From contig CM019217.1 in NCBI GenBank assembly GCA_009741485.1, positions 39,351,500 to 39,415,499 of the forward strand: DNA of 64,000 nucleotides, given 5' to 3'. Numbering within the stretch: the stretch's first letter is position 1; every line of letters begins with the position of its first letter. The notes below the pieces were generated by a model. That model did not search any database. It saw only the letters and a program-made list of their open reading frames with translations, and was not told the origin of the DNA. The translations under genes and the position numbers were made by a program. Source of the stretch: Malurus cyaneus samueli. Its lineage: Eukaryota > Chordata > Aves > Passeriformes > Maluridae. Shown in pieces: positions 49,911 to 60,997 of the stretch.

Positions 49911-52301
49911 CCTCTAAGGATACAATGGCTATTCATAAACTTGGCTCCAGAGGAAATATTTCTATCTTTAATACTTAGAAATTTATTCGTATCTGAATAA
50001 GACCACCTGATTTTTCAGAGGCACTTTGACCACATCTGTAATTTTATAACTTTATTCTACATACCACAAATAAGAGCTGATCCAGAAGAAAAAAAAATCA
50101 ACCCCAAAAAACTAAACTTGCTACTTACACCATTGGTAAATGAATGGGGGGTCCCCCTTGACTGATCTATATAAGCTCTGTTAAAAATCATCACTCAGCA
50201 AATTTCTTGTAATAAAGGCACAATCTAAAAATATTGATGATACACTTGAGAAATGTTGTGCTCTCAAATTAATCCATACTCCCAGAAAGATATATTTAAA
50301 CATAACTCAAACTCACTAAGATATATCCAAACATATCAGTTACCCACCTTTTCAAGGAAATGAAAATATTTTCCTTATAATTCTCATGTTTATGCAGTTA
50401 CAGTACTTTTGATGTCCAGCTTACTCAAAAAAGGTGAACAGTGCCAGAACAAAAATATCTACAAAAACCTAATATGATTTTGAAATAGCAGGTTAAAAGT
50501 ATAATTTCTGAGCTTTTCTTGTCCAAATAGATGGGATATTAATACCTAGCAATGTTAACATGTAGAACAAACTGCTTGATAAGAAATTTATGTACATTTT
50601 TTTTTCACAAGCAAGAGAACAAAAATATATTTATTTAAAGAGAGAAAAAAAAAACCCCTCTGGCTTTTAATTTCCTTCTATTTACTTTAACTGTCTTTTC
50701 AAAAATTGTTTCTATTTCCCCGTTATAGAAGATTTGGATTTCCTGAATAAACAGTGAACCTACATACTTCCTTATTTATAGCTCTGGCACAATCAGCATA
50801 TGACCAAGGTGCCTGGCCTGTAAAATAGTTTTTATACAGCACTTTTTTTTTCCTACGAACAACTCCAAGTCATTCATAAGTTTCTTTATCATCAGAATGA
50901 ATTAATGAACAAGGGAGAAGTCTTGGAAAGAAACAGATGATAAAATATTAAGAATTAATGAAATACATGTAGAACTGGTTTCATAGAAAGTGTTAGAACC
51001 AGTCATTATGACACACTCATCAACTTTTAAGCATTACATTTCATAATGATTCATTTTAGAATACCTATAATGTAAAATGAGTAGAAGTTTAGGGTCAGAA
51101 CTTGTTATATAGACCATTAAGTAAAAAATACGTTGAGCACACTTCAGAAGTGTGAAGTCAGAAAGATTTACTTGTGAAATACCACAATGAACGAATTGCC
51201 AGGATATACAAAATAGAACAGATCAATTTACTTAATGCACATCAAGTAGTTCAAAGACACTTGTAATGGATGCATTTATTCATTTACCAAAACCTTTGAA
51301 AATATTCTCTGTTCTCCGTCAGTTTATTTTCACTTCTTTAAATTATACCACTTTATTATTGCTAAGAAGTATCACAACTTACTTATTTTCAGAGAATTAG
51401 GATGAAGAGGAAAACTTACAACAGACCTGATGATGAAAATTTTAATAGTATTATAGAAGAGAATATTCTCTCTTTTGCCATGGCATTCTTCATGCAGCTA
51501 CACTGACCCTACATTCTTTATGGCACACTTAGCTGTGTCTACAAATCCCACAAGTTTGACCATTCCCTTTACTTCTTAAGGTATTTCTTCAGTATTCTTC
51601 TGCTTTTCTGGTGTTCAGAGCCAAATATATTCATCTACCTATCATCACATTTAATTACACAGAAATATATATCATCATTTCACTAAATAAATCCTGTCTC
51701 TTCTTATCACAGGTAACAAGCCAAAGTAAAGGCCTTGCATAGGCTATAAACTCTATATTGTATCATAAACTTTTCTGTTTATATTGACTTGCATTTTCCC
51801 AGAGTAGCTCCACCACCTCTGCACTACCAACAATTTGTTAGATTTCCCAGATCTCACTGTAAATTCCCTAGCACTCCAGGTTTTTTGGCCAGTAAAAGCA
51901 TCTAATTTTCTTACTGCCTCACTAAGAAAACTACTGCCCAGATCATTACTAATTTCACTGATTGCAGACTTATGGGTTGCTTCAGCTTGTGGATGGCATT
52001 AGTAAACACAGATTTCTCCTTTGTAAATAAATTTTTCTCTCTTGTTTCTTTTTTTTTCTGTACTTGGAGAAGTATGTGATGGTGTCATGTACTGCTATAC
52101 ACAGACAAGTAGCCATGCAATTGCAAGTCTTATATTCAAATTAGCACAATGAAGACAAAAAATACAGAAAGCAAAATATGTGGGCTTGCTGTTCAGGTCA
52201 CTGGTTCCCACTGCAACTAATTTTCCCTCACAAGAAATGTGTGCTAGGCTTGGAAAACAGGTTAGAAAAGTGTTAGATTAATGAATGGTTTCAAAAGAAT
52301 T
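49911..52301. other. Unannotated stretch, unusually poor in open frames
   Basis: No frame of 60 codons or more lies between about 49.1 and 52.2 kb on either strand. The sequence is very AT-rich. No gene, RNA gene or repeat family is recognisable. Confidence 0.6.
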
Positions 52302-52414
52302 AAAAAAAAAAAAAAAAAAAGAGAAAAAAAATTAAAAAAAAAAGAGAAAAAAAAAAAAGCCCAAACCATACCAGAATAACAACAACAACAAACAAAAATC
52401 CCAAACAAACAAAC
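52302..52414 (+). repeat. A-rich simple sequence: A19, (A)nG, (AAC)n, (AAAC)n
   Basis: A run of 19 A is followed by A-rich sequence with scattered G and TT to 52358. About six AAC units (52376-52393) and about three AAAC units (52402-52414) come next. Such graded A-rich arrays grow out of poly(A) tails, but no parent retroelement is visible to the left. The minus-strand frame across it is an artefact rich in F. Confidence 0.93.
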
Positions 52415-52839
52415 ATTTAAAGACTCACAAAACTCAAAGCTTTTTTTTCTGCTACCTGTCCGAATCCATTCTGAGTAAGCTGGAAAAATCTGATTTGAAT
52501 GCAACCATGTGTAAAACCTATTCCAACCAACAAACACTTATAATGAGATGTTTATTCCACTTTTGAGCAATTTTATTTTTGCAGAAACTCCTAGTAACCT
52601 CAAAAATTTGCATTTAATAAGAATGAAGGCATATTTTAATGTGGAGGGATTTTCTTCAGCTGGCAGCCAGATAATTGCATCTTGTTATGAAGATTCTTGT
52701 AGAGTAATTTCAATCATTTAGGGAACATAAAGAGTTATTAAAGGTATCTATTTTTCGTCTTCATTGAATTTGACTGGGCTTCACTATGATAACTGTGGGT
52801 CAACTTTCCTGTACTTTTTTTGCTGAAATGCAGCTTTCC

Positions 52840-53215
52840 TCCGGGATTAGACAGCAACGACTGATATCAGAGTGCCATCCCCCTCCTTCGTCAGCTGCAC
52901 TTCACCACTGAGGCACTGATGGCAGAGATAAACGGTGCCCTGAACCCAAATAAACTGTGCACTGGTTATTACCTCAGCCCCTCCTGGGAAATGGCCGTGA
53001 GGGGTGGCTGGGAGAGGCTGACACATCTGATATGGAGAGGGTGCTCTCCTCTGAGGGGACACTGCAGTGCTGCTGCCCACAAGGGATCGGTCTGGCCCCA
53101 GAATCTTCTGCTATGTTTTCATCACTTTCTGCACTGCATCTCTTTCTGCTTCCATATCCGAGAAGGTAAACTGATCTTACAACTGTTTTGCCAGCGTAAG
53201 ACTTTGACTGCCTGA
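52840..53215. other. GC-richer block with frames open on both strands
   Basis: About 375 bases stand out from the AT-rich surroundings by higher G+C and several CpG. The plus strand is open for 98 codons (52919-53215) and the minus strand for 77 codons (52847-53080). Neither peptide is recognisable and no firm splice sites pair with them. The plus reading has one hydrophobic run near its C-terminus. Possible explanations are an exon of a non-coding RNA, a conserved regulatory element, or an eroded repeat. High G+C by itself lengthens open frames, so they are weak evidence. Confidence 0.35.
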
Positions 53216-53760
53216 AGAAAAAACCTGGGCCTCTCTTACTGTGGAGGTTAAACTTTTACAAATCAATAAGTTGATTCTTGCTTGTTCAGCAAGAAGTAGA
53301 AGTAATTAAAATCCAAATCCTGATCCTTTTCTGGATCGCTCTCCTCCTCTCCTCATTCCCCTCACTGAAGAAAAAAAAATCAGGCAGTTACGTTTCTACT
53401 TTCCAGATGTGAACAACTGGATTAAATTCTATGGAGAGCTTTTAAAAAATCATAACAAGTCAATGGGTCACGGTCTTCACAGCATAAAGGAAAAAAAGGA
53501 TAAGGCCTCATTGCTGAGACAAAGCAACATGGCTGCAGCAGCTGCAAGGTCACAGAGATTGAAACAGAACCATGGAAAAGAAACCACAGCCACAAGAATG
53601 ACGGCAGAAATTACTTGCAATTATTTTTCATCGTAGTAACTGGATAACTGCATTCCTTTCTATAGCAAAGCTAGCGCACTTTCTGTACCAGCAATATTGT
53701 TTCCCTGGTTTGGGAATGAAAAGGTTTTCCCAGCTCTGTGAAGAGCTTTTGGTATTTGAG
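53216..53760. other. Unannotated stretch, no supported gene
   Basis: A 75-codon plus frame at 53.4-53.6 kb is rich in K, A and R with no known motif. Nothing else is visible. Confidence 0.5.
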
Positions 53761-53808
53761 TCAAGAACATTGAGAAGATTCAATTCAAGATCATTGAGAA
53801 GATTCAAC
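53761..53808. repeat. 24-bp tandem duplication
   Basis: Two adjacent units (53761-53784, 53785-53808) share TCAAGA, one differing base, then CATTGAGAAGATTCAA. They differ at two positions only. Confidence 0.95.
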
Positions 53809-54303
53809 AGTGCAAATAATGCTCTCTGAAACTTGTGAAGATTATTTATTGTGACAGTTATTCATGTTGAAAATAAAAGTGCCTAGGATGAAAGAATAGG
53901 ATAGACAACACTGGAGATGCTACCCAGAAATTTCAAAAGCAGCTTTAGCTCATCAGCTCAGACTCTTCCTGCCAGTTCTGTGAAAGGTAGCAAAATGAAA
54001 AAAAGCCTGTACTCTCAGCAGAAAAGTCTGATCTTCCTCCCCTCACCTCTTTTGAAGGGGCTAAATAAAGCTAAGGCACAAGCAGCAGCCTCAAGGTCCA
54101 GAGTAAAGCTGCATGAACACCACAATAAGCTTTGTGAAAAGGTATTTGAAGAGGAAGCATGAATTCACTCAATATTTATGACTTGGGCTTTCTGTGAACA
54201 GTCTAAATAATAAAGTTGCCAATTTTATCCATACAGAGACCTTTGATAAAGACTGGATTTCTTTACATAACCAAGTATATAAATAATGTTATGCTTTTTA
54301 AGT
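53809..54303. other. Unannotated stretch, no supported gene
   Basis: An 81-codon plus frame (53917-54162) with no recognised domain. No repeat family is seen. Confidence 0.5.
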
Positions 54304-54343
54304 AAACCATATATATGGTTTGATTGACCATATATATGGTCAA
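54304..54343. repeat. Twin palindromes sharing CCATATATATGG
   Basis: Two perfect palindromes sit side by side: AAACCATATATATGGTTT (54304-54321) and TTGACCATATATATGGTCAA (54324-54343). Each has the same 12-bp core. The core has eight A/T between CC and GG, two more than the SRF CArG box, so it is not a standard CArG site. The outer arms differ, so this is not simply one tandem duplication. It may be a paired protein-binding site, a cruciform-forming element, or chance in AT-rich DNA. Confidence 0.9.
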
Positions 54344-54874
54344 ATCTAAATGAATTTTTTTTCAAGAAAACATTTATTGATTTGCTAAAATCTAAGTAGC
54401 AACATGTTCAATTGTTATGCTTTTTATACAGTGTCTGGGACTTAAAAACAAGAAAGACATTTCATAAGCCCTTCCATTGTGTTGTACTGAATAAAGGTAA
54501 GAAATACAAAATGCACCACTGAGTAACTGGTTCTTTTTAAAATTCTTTGGTTTCTGAAAGAACTTCATATCCTTAAATTCATATGAAAGTATAAAGGTAA
54601 AAAGAGGTACCAAAAGTGTACCTTTCTTTATCTAGAAGTTTATCTTTCCAATAAGATACCAAATTAATTAGACAAAATACCAGATTAATCACATTGCCCT
54701 TCAGTAACATTTTGCTGTATATTAACTTGCATTAAATGCACAAAGAAATAAATGCTTCTTGAATATACTTGCTGTTTCTGCAATGAAATTCTGTAATTAC
54801 ACACACATAATATGTTTATTGTTACCAGCAATAAGAATTTAATGTAAAAAATTTACACTTCACATTAATTAACT
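54344..54874. other. Unannotated stretch, no supported gene
   Basis: AT-rich, with a 73-codon minus frame without known motif. Confidence 0.5.
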
Positions 54875-54930
54875 ATTGGACTCAACCATGTTAGTGGTCT
54901 TTTCCAATTGAAATAATTCTACAATCCCAT
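54875..54930 (+). mobile_element. CR1 LINE 3' tail fragment (plus strand)
   Basis: ATTGGACTCAACCATGTTAG, GGTCTTTTCCAATTG and AATAATTCTACAATCCCAT follow the order of a CR1 3' end: the TTGGACTCGATGATCTTAGA-type segment, GGTCTTTTCCAACC and the ATTCTATGAT octamers. Only about 56 bases remain, and both octamers are mutated, so this is an old and nearly erased copy. Confidence 0.8.
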
Positions 54931-55391
54931 AATAATTAATCCTGTTGAGAAGATGCATATAACAGCAACACCATCTCATACTCAGTGCTTCAAATTTTAA
55001 GAAGGCTGCAGGGAGAAATGGCTGAAGCCATAATCACTTCAACATGTTCTTTCCATAAAAGATTTTCCTTCAGAGGTTTGCTGTGTGGAGTGCCTGAGTG
55101 CTTTGCCACCCCAGGCATGTCCACCCCGTGAGCGCAGGGGTAGCCACGATGGTTCCACAAAACCTCAGCACTGCTGTCTGTGGTGACAGACAGGGATGTG
55201 TCTTTTGGCTTTTAGCTACATCTATTTTATATCCCAGCACAGAGATGGAGAGCAGACACAACTGTCTGGTTTTACTAACCCAGAAAGAGATCACTGGACT
55301 TTTCCCGTTTCAGGAAACAGTTCTTCTCTTACAGGTAGAAAACAGACAAGAAATTTTGTCCTTGGTGATTCTGCACTTAAAATGCTAAAGG
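54931..55391. other. Unannotated stretch with a GC-richer patch
   Basis: From about 55.08 to 55.20 kb G+C and CpG rise. Frames of 96 and 68 codons (plus) and 74 codons (minus) overlap here without recognisable domains. No gene is supported. Confidence 0.45.
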
Positions 55392-55426
55392 CTTTCTTAT
55401 GATGATAATAAGAAAGTCTTATTATC
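55392..55426. repeat. Overlapping alternative hairpins
   Basis: CTTTCTTAT (55392-55400) can pair with ATAAGAAAG (55408-55416). GATAATAAGA (55404-55413) can instead pair with TCTTATTATC (55417-55426), leaving a 3-nt loop. The two stems share bases and exclude each other, an arrangement like a structural switch. Chance is likely in such low-complexity sequence. Confidence 0.85.
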
Positions 55427-56937
55427 ACTCTAGGAGGCATAAATCACCTACTGAGCTTTTAAATTCTTAAATTGTAATTTAAGTTTTAAGTTAGTTACCC
55501 ACATCCAAGGCCAGATCTGTACAGGGTTACAACTCACTGCCAGCAGCCAGACTCACTAGTATTTTATGCCTCTCTCATGATATAAGGGTTCATTACGATT
55601 TTTTTTTTAATTGCATTTCTAAAATGTAGTATACCTAGTCATTTTGCTATGTGCTTAACTCTATTAGCATTCTCATTCCTCAGAAATCTTTGATCATGCA
55701 AAAGTGGCAACATCTGTTTTACAGAAAATCAGTACCAGTGGTACTAAATGAAGATAATTCATGTCCATAACAGTTTTATTTTCAAAAGCATTTGATTCTT
55801 GATTGACCAACTTGTTCTTGTTATGCATCATTCATGCTTAGCCACTAAGATGTTCAAAGTTCTCTGGGATACAAGGTCAGGAAAAGTGGCATGTGACAAT
55901 GTGATATGCTTTCTGAGCCTCAAGCAATGGATGGAAATGAAGCAATAACTAAGATTTATTCACATTTTCATGGTAACAAATGTGAACTGAATGTATTTGC
56001 TGGCAGGTAATTTAAGTGGAGACAGACAGCCATGGGGAAGAGTAGAGCATCCTACTGAGCTCTTCTGACATAGGAGTTTAGTCTTTAACCTTATCCAACT
56101 TAATCTGGCTATCTTTTAAAAACTTGGCCAAGAAATATGATAATGAGATACAAAAGGAACCCCTTTTTAATTGTAAGGGTTGTACTGTGTTACAGCTTTT
56201 GGATTTGCTACTTGAAATTAGAAGGAAACCTGAGTACGATCCAACAGCAGCTATACAAATGTAACAACTCTAAATTCTTAGCCCACTGTTCACTGAAGCT
56301 GGGGGATAAAGAAACTTACCAGGTTTTTAATCCTTAACAGAAATTGAACTGAGATTTAGGGAAATATATCACTGATGCAGAGTCAGTCCCAAATAATGCC
56401 AAGAACAGGAGGAAAACCAATACTTTTCCAGCAGAAAGCTTGTTCATAACACAATACCGACACAGAACACAGTTTAGAAATTTTTGAACAGTCAGCGTTG
56501 ATTTAAAAGAATGAATAAAGGTCAGTTCTGTGTGAGACACATAGGCTGGTGTGTTGCCCTCTGGCAAAAATTTGAAGTCCTATAACACTAGCATTCAATC
56601 TGTAAAAGAAACATTTTTTGTTCAATGTAAAGGTAGCAGCCTTACATCATCCCATTTGCTGTCCTTCAACTTCAGCAAGAAGCTGAAGAGAATAATACAG
56701 TCACACAGAAAATTTAACTGGCTTGGTATTTTGATTTACTTTCTAAATTCTCCACTTAACTTTCAAATAATATCTTTTCAGGACTGCCTTTATACCTGTT
56801 GGGTCACTTGGGATTGAATTCAAGTCTAGCACTAGCTAGTAAATACCTCAGACATCAGTTCAAGCATAAGTTTAGGGTCAAATTTCAATTTGATGTTGGT
56901 GCTAATCTTTAAATCAACCTCATGCTAAGCCACTGGG
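55427..56937. other. Unannotated stretch, no supported gene
   Basis: Frames of 66-88 codons at about 56.1-56.8 kb on both strands show no family motif. No repeat ends were recognised. Confidence 0.5.
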
Positions 56938-57000
56938 AGAGCAAGCGTTATTAGTACGCCTGAAAAAAAACAAAAAAAAAAAAAAAAACAGGCTTGCTCT
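56938..57000. repeat. A-tract enclosed by inverted repeats
   Basis: The stretch A8-C-A17 (56963-56988) is enclosed by GCCTG (56958-56962) and CAGGC (56989-56993), and further out by AGAGCAAGC (56938-56946) and GCTTGCTCT (56992-57000). The inner and outer right arms overlap by two bases. The A-tract therefore sits in the loop of a potential hairpin. An expanding A-run inside a pre-existing hairpin would explain it. It is not the structure of a known transposon. Confidence 0.9.
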
Positions 57001-58168
57001 GGCCTTGTTACCATGTTAATATCTTTTTTCACTAATGACATACTCCTGAATTCCATGCTAAAAATATTTTCTTTACATTTATGCTTTTCCCTTTTTGAAT
57101 TGACTTTTCACCTGCTTTCTGCATATTACAGTAGTAGAGTTAAGCTAAAATATTATTTCACGTTGGTATTTTTATTAAGAGAACTGAAAATGTCATGTGA
57201 GATTGTTAATACTTGTGGTTGGGTTCTGGCAGATGCTTTTAGATCTTGAACCAAAAAACTCATAGGAAGATCGTTAACAGAACCAACAATTTTAAAGCAA
57301 CTTGCTTCCATATGTCTGATGCAGGAAAACTTTATGACAATGTTGGAAAGTTAATCTTTCTTGGCTCTCTTCATCTTCAGCAGAAAGTTCTGACTGCAGA
57401 TCAATGAAGCCCAAACTCACATTAAGCTGGCCAGCAGTGCGGTACTGTTGAACCAGTAGTACAAAAAGAGGCTATTCTTACTTTCAGCTCTGTGAGGGAT
57501 CAGCTGGAATCTTTCCTTTGACTCTTGATTGCTCTGACATTTAAAGGATATTTACCACTTTCTTGACAAAAGTCTTTAAGATTGACAATACATCATGTCT
57601 ACGGCAAGTGCTCAGGATCCAGAAATTCACTGACTGAAATAATACTGAACAAGTATTAAGTGACCCTTTAATTTTCTTTCCTACTTAAATAATTATTTTT
57701 AAAGACTTTCTCACATCTCACAAGATACATGTCAGTGTCTTGAGGTACTGAAGTTTTAGAGTTCCGCATCTAATAGTGTTGCTACTCAGTGTTAAACTGA
57801 ATGACTGGTATATTGAAGTTTGACCTTTTATGACAGGATCCCCCAGCTGAGTACAGATTAGATGCTAGTATATGAATCAAACTTCAGATTTAATTCAACA
57901 GCATTAATCTCAGATTTATCTTGAAAATGACAAACCAGTTATAGAGAAGAGACATGATTGTACACATGTTAAACAAAACCCTTCTTTCCTGAAACAAAAT
58001 GGTGTCTAATAGCTGGCTGGTAAAGGCAAGCACATGCCTTAAAGCAATGTCAAAAATATCAGGAAAATGTTGAGCTCCCACTAGAGTCAATTTGATTTAA
58101 AATGGTTGCCTTGGATTTAGAGTTATACACCAACTACCACCAGTAGATACTGAACGTCAAGTGAAATG
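57001..58168. other. Unannotated stretch, no supported gene
   Basis: A 78-codon plus frame (57013-57249) and a 66-codon minus frame (57890-58090) have no known motif. Nothing else is visible. Confidence 0.5.
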
Positions 58169-58196
58169 AAAAGATCTTTTAATAAGATCTTTTAAG
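58169..58196. repeat. 13-bp tandem duplication containing a palindrome
   Basis: AAGATCTTTTAAT (58171-58183) is followed by AAGATCTTTTAAG (58184-58196). The first copy is part of the 12-bp palindrome AAAAGATCTTTT (58169-58180). Confidence 0.9.
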
Positions 58197-60087
58197 TCCT
58201 TTTTTTCAGGCAGAGTTATTCTGCTCACTGTCAGCTTTCCAGCAAGAGAAAAATGTCCTTGCTTTAACCTTGGGCGGTCAGCTATTTTCCCTGTACTCAA
58301 CAGACAGCTGGACTGCAGTGCTGAAGAAAGGGAAGGAAAAGGTCCATTGGCAACAACTGTAATTTATCAGAACAGTGAGAACTCTCATTGGGGGAAATGG
58401 AAGGCAGCCATCAGCACCAAACTAAACAATATCAGCTCGATCTGCAACTTCACTTTAGCACCAAGTACAGAGGTTGTACTTCCTATCAACAGTTAGGCAG
58501 ATAAAAAGGATGAGGGAAAATAGCAAGCATATGTCTTAGCAAATATAATGTGATCACATTTCTGCTAAGTATCTGGGTGGAAAGCTGTAACTGAGAGAAT
58601 TTCACAAGAATATTCAGAGGCTGCTTCTGTTCCAGCTTCTCCTGTTCTTTGCTTCCAGCTCTCCAATGATATTTCCTTTCCTTTTCCTATTTTTCATTCA
58701 TCACCATTTTTTTTTGTTGCTAGTCAAAAATAGTTTGTTTGGTTTAAGCAGAAATTTTCCCAAGTATTCCAACAAATTATAAACAGCTCTAGTAATTTCC
58801 AGGCTGATGGTCAAATTGGTACAGCTGGCCTTGCCTCAGATATTAATCTTTTCAATTTCATGCATGCTTGCTGTAAACCACTGTCTCAAGTAAATAATAA
58901 ATGAATGCAGTTGCCTTCAGGAAGAATAACTTATATAATCCTGAACTATGGAAACTATAGAATGGATAAGTAAAAAGCAAAACTGCAGAAATATTTTGTG
59001 TCCTTAATATTATAACCTATAAGAAGATGTCAATCTTTGGAAATTTTAGAACAATGTAAGCAATTAGAAACCTTGTGGTAAAAATAATCCATTTTGTTAT
59101 TGAGAAATAGCTACCTTATTGAAGTAAACATGTTCTTCTGCTGAAAGTATGCAGATACTCTTGATAGAAACAGAAGTCCTCATAAATCCAAAGACTGGAC
59201 AAAATTTAGTTCCAAACTTGAAAATCCCAAATATTTCAATTTTAAAATTCATTTATTTCATTGTTAAAATCTTCCATTCTTCTTTCTCTAGACCTCTGAG
59301 CATCTCAGCTAGCAATCTTCTTTGCCTAACACTTTGATAATTAGAGCTTTCTCCTTAGGGAGGCACCTTCTCTGCATGCCAAAAGGACAGGGCACTTTGG
59401 GGCATCTGCTCTGTGTAGTTTAGTGACCCTAATAACTGTGAACAAACAACACACTTCAGCTGCAACACAGACACAGAAACAAAGCGAACTCTGGACTCAT
59501 GTGCTCATTCTGTTTGTGGGATAATAACATATAACCAGAGCAATGGGAACCTTAGAAAAATGCCTCTACATTATCCATGTCTTCTTCTACTAACGTCAAC
59601 CATCAGAGCTGTTCATTCCTAATTCACTATTGCTCCAAGAGTTTCCAAGGGTTTCATCGGCAAGAAGGGCCAAATCAATCAGAACCTCTCAAGGCTGTAA
59701 AGTCCCTTTAAACAAAATATCAAAGAATCAACCTTTTCCTATTTGACATTACGAAAATTATTGACTTCTCTTGGTCTGAGGTCTTAAGAGTCCCAGTTAC
59801 TTGCAATGTAGGAGTATGGCATATACTACTGTATAATACCTTACAGGATAATATCTTTGAAATAAAATTAGCTGATATAAGGTATTCACCATTTCTGAGG
59901 ATGTTTGTGCAACAAACCAGAATCTCCTAAAATGAAGAAAAATGCATCTGGGAAAAAATAATTATATTCACCCTAGATAAGGGAAAATAGAAAGAATATT
60001 GTCTTCATCTTCCTGGCTATACTCCAGTTTCACTGCAAATTTATTGCAGTTTCCCATGCCTTCTTGATACTAAAATACCACTGATGC
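58197..60087. other. Unannotated stretch, no supported gene
   Basis: AT-rich, with one 62-codon plus frame at 59.15-59.34 kb without known motif. No repeat family or RNA gene was recognised. Confidence 0.5.
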
Positions 60088-60114
60088 CTTTTTTTCTCTC
60101 TCTCTTTCTTTCTC
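60088..60114. repeat. Short CT/T-rich tract
   Basis: Twenty-seven pyrimidines run as T7, (CT)n and TTTC units. It is followed by CATTGCCTTTTTAG and could act as a splice acceptor tract, but no exon with an open frame or clear donor follows. Confidence 0.85.
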
Positions 60115-60951
60115 ATTGCCTTTTTAGCCTTGCTAATGGGGTGTAATTACTCAGGTGAGTTTTAATCTTGTAAAGTATAGCCATGGTCTGGTTGCAAACT
60201 AAAAGTAAAGCAATGTTAGATAAGTGGAAATTAAATATTTTTCCAGCCACTAACTGATAAAGAACAATAGCCCTGTGCTAATGGCAGCCAGTCATGTGAT
60301 TTACAATCCCCACAAACAATCTTGTTAGAGCATTTTTGTTGTGTGTTTGTTGAGGGTTTTGGTTTGTTTCCTTCTATTCTTTTGCACTCCCAATCTGTAT
60401 ACCTAGCTCCTGAGAATAAATGGTAAAATCTGAGAGCAAACAGCTCTCAGCATGCAAAATGTCTTTTCTATACCTATCCTTCCTGCCAAGAGCATTTAAA
60501 AACACAAAACACAGTCTCTACAAAAATCTTTTTCTTATTTAAAAAATATATTGAATTATGTTAGCTGAAAATTGGCCAGAATAAATACTTGACCCAGTGA
60601 CTGATTATTTTCCTTTCTAAACATCCAAACTAAATAAAAGTTCAAAAATAATTATTTTGTTGATAACATACAAATAATAAAATTCCTCTTCTATTAAAAA
60701 CTGTTGTACATTTTGGTGGGAAAAGTTTCTGACGCTTAACAGTAACAATCCTTTTTATATTTTTTATATGAGTATCTGGGGAGTTTCACTCTAAAAAGTT
60801 AGACTAAAGAAATTTCCATCTTGCCCCAGTGCAGACAGTACTACCAGCATAAGCTTCAGGTGAAGGCACACTCAGATGGACTCATCACACCATCAGAAAA
60901 AAAAAGGACAAAATGAGTAGGAACAAAATCTGCACATTTAAAATGTCACAT
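60115..60951. other. Unannotated stretch, no supported gene
   Basis: AT-rich, no open frame of 60 codons and no recognised repeat. Confidence 0.5.
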
Positions 60952-60997
60952 AAGATGACACTGTAGATCTCATACAAGGTGACACTATATCTGACAG
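60952..60997. repeat. Imperfect 22-24 bp tandem duplication
   Basis: The unit beginning AAGATGACACTGTAGATCT (60952-60975) is followed by one beginning AAGGTGACACTATATCTGA (60976-60997). They differ by a two-base gap and a few substitutions, so this duplication is older than the others in the window. Confidence 0.7.
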
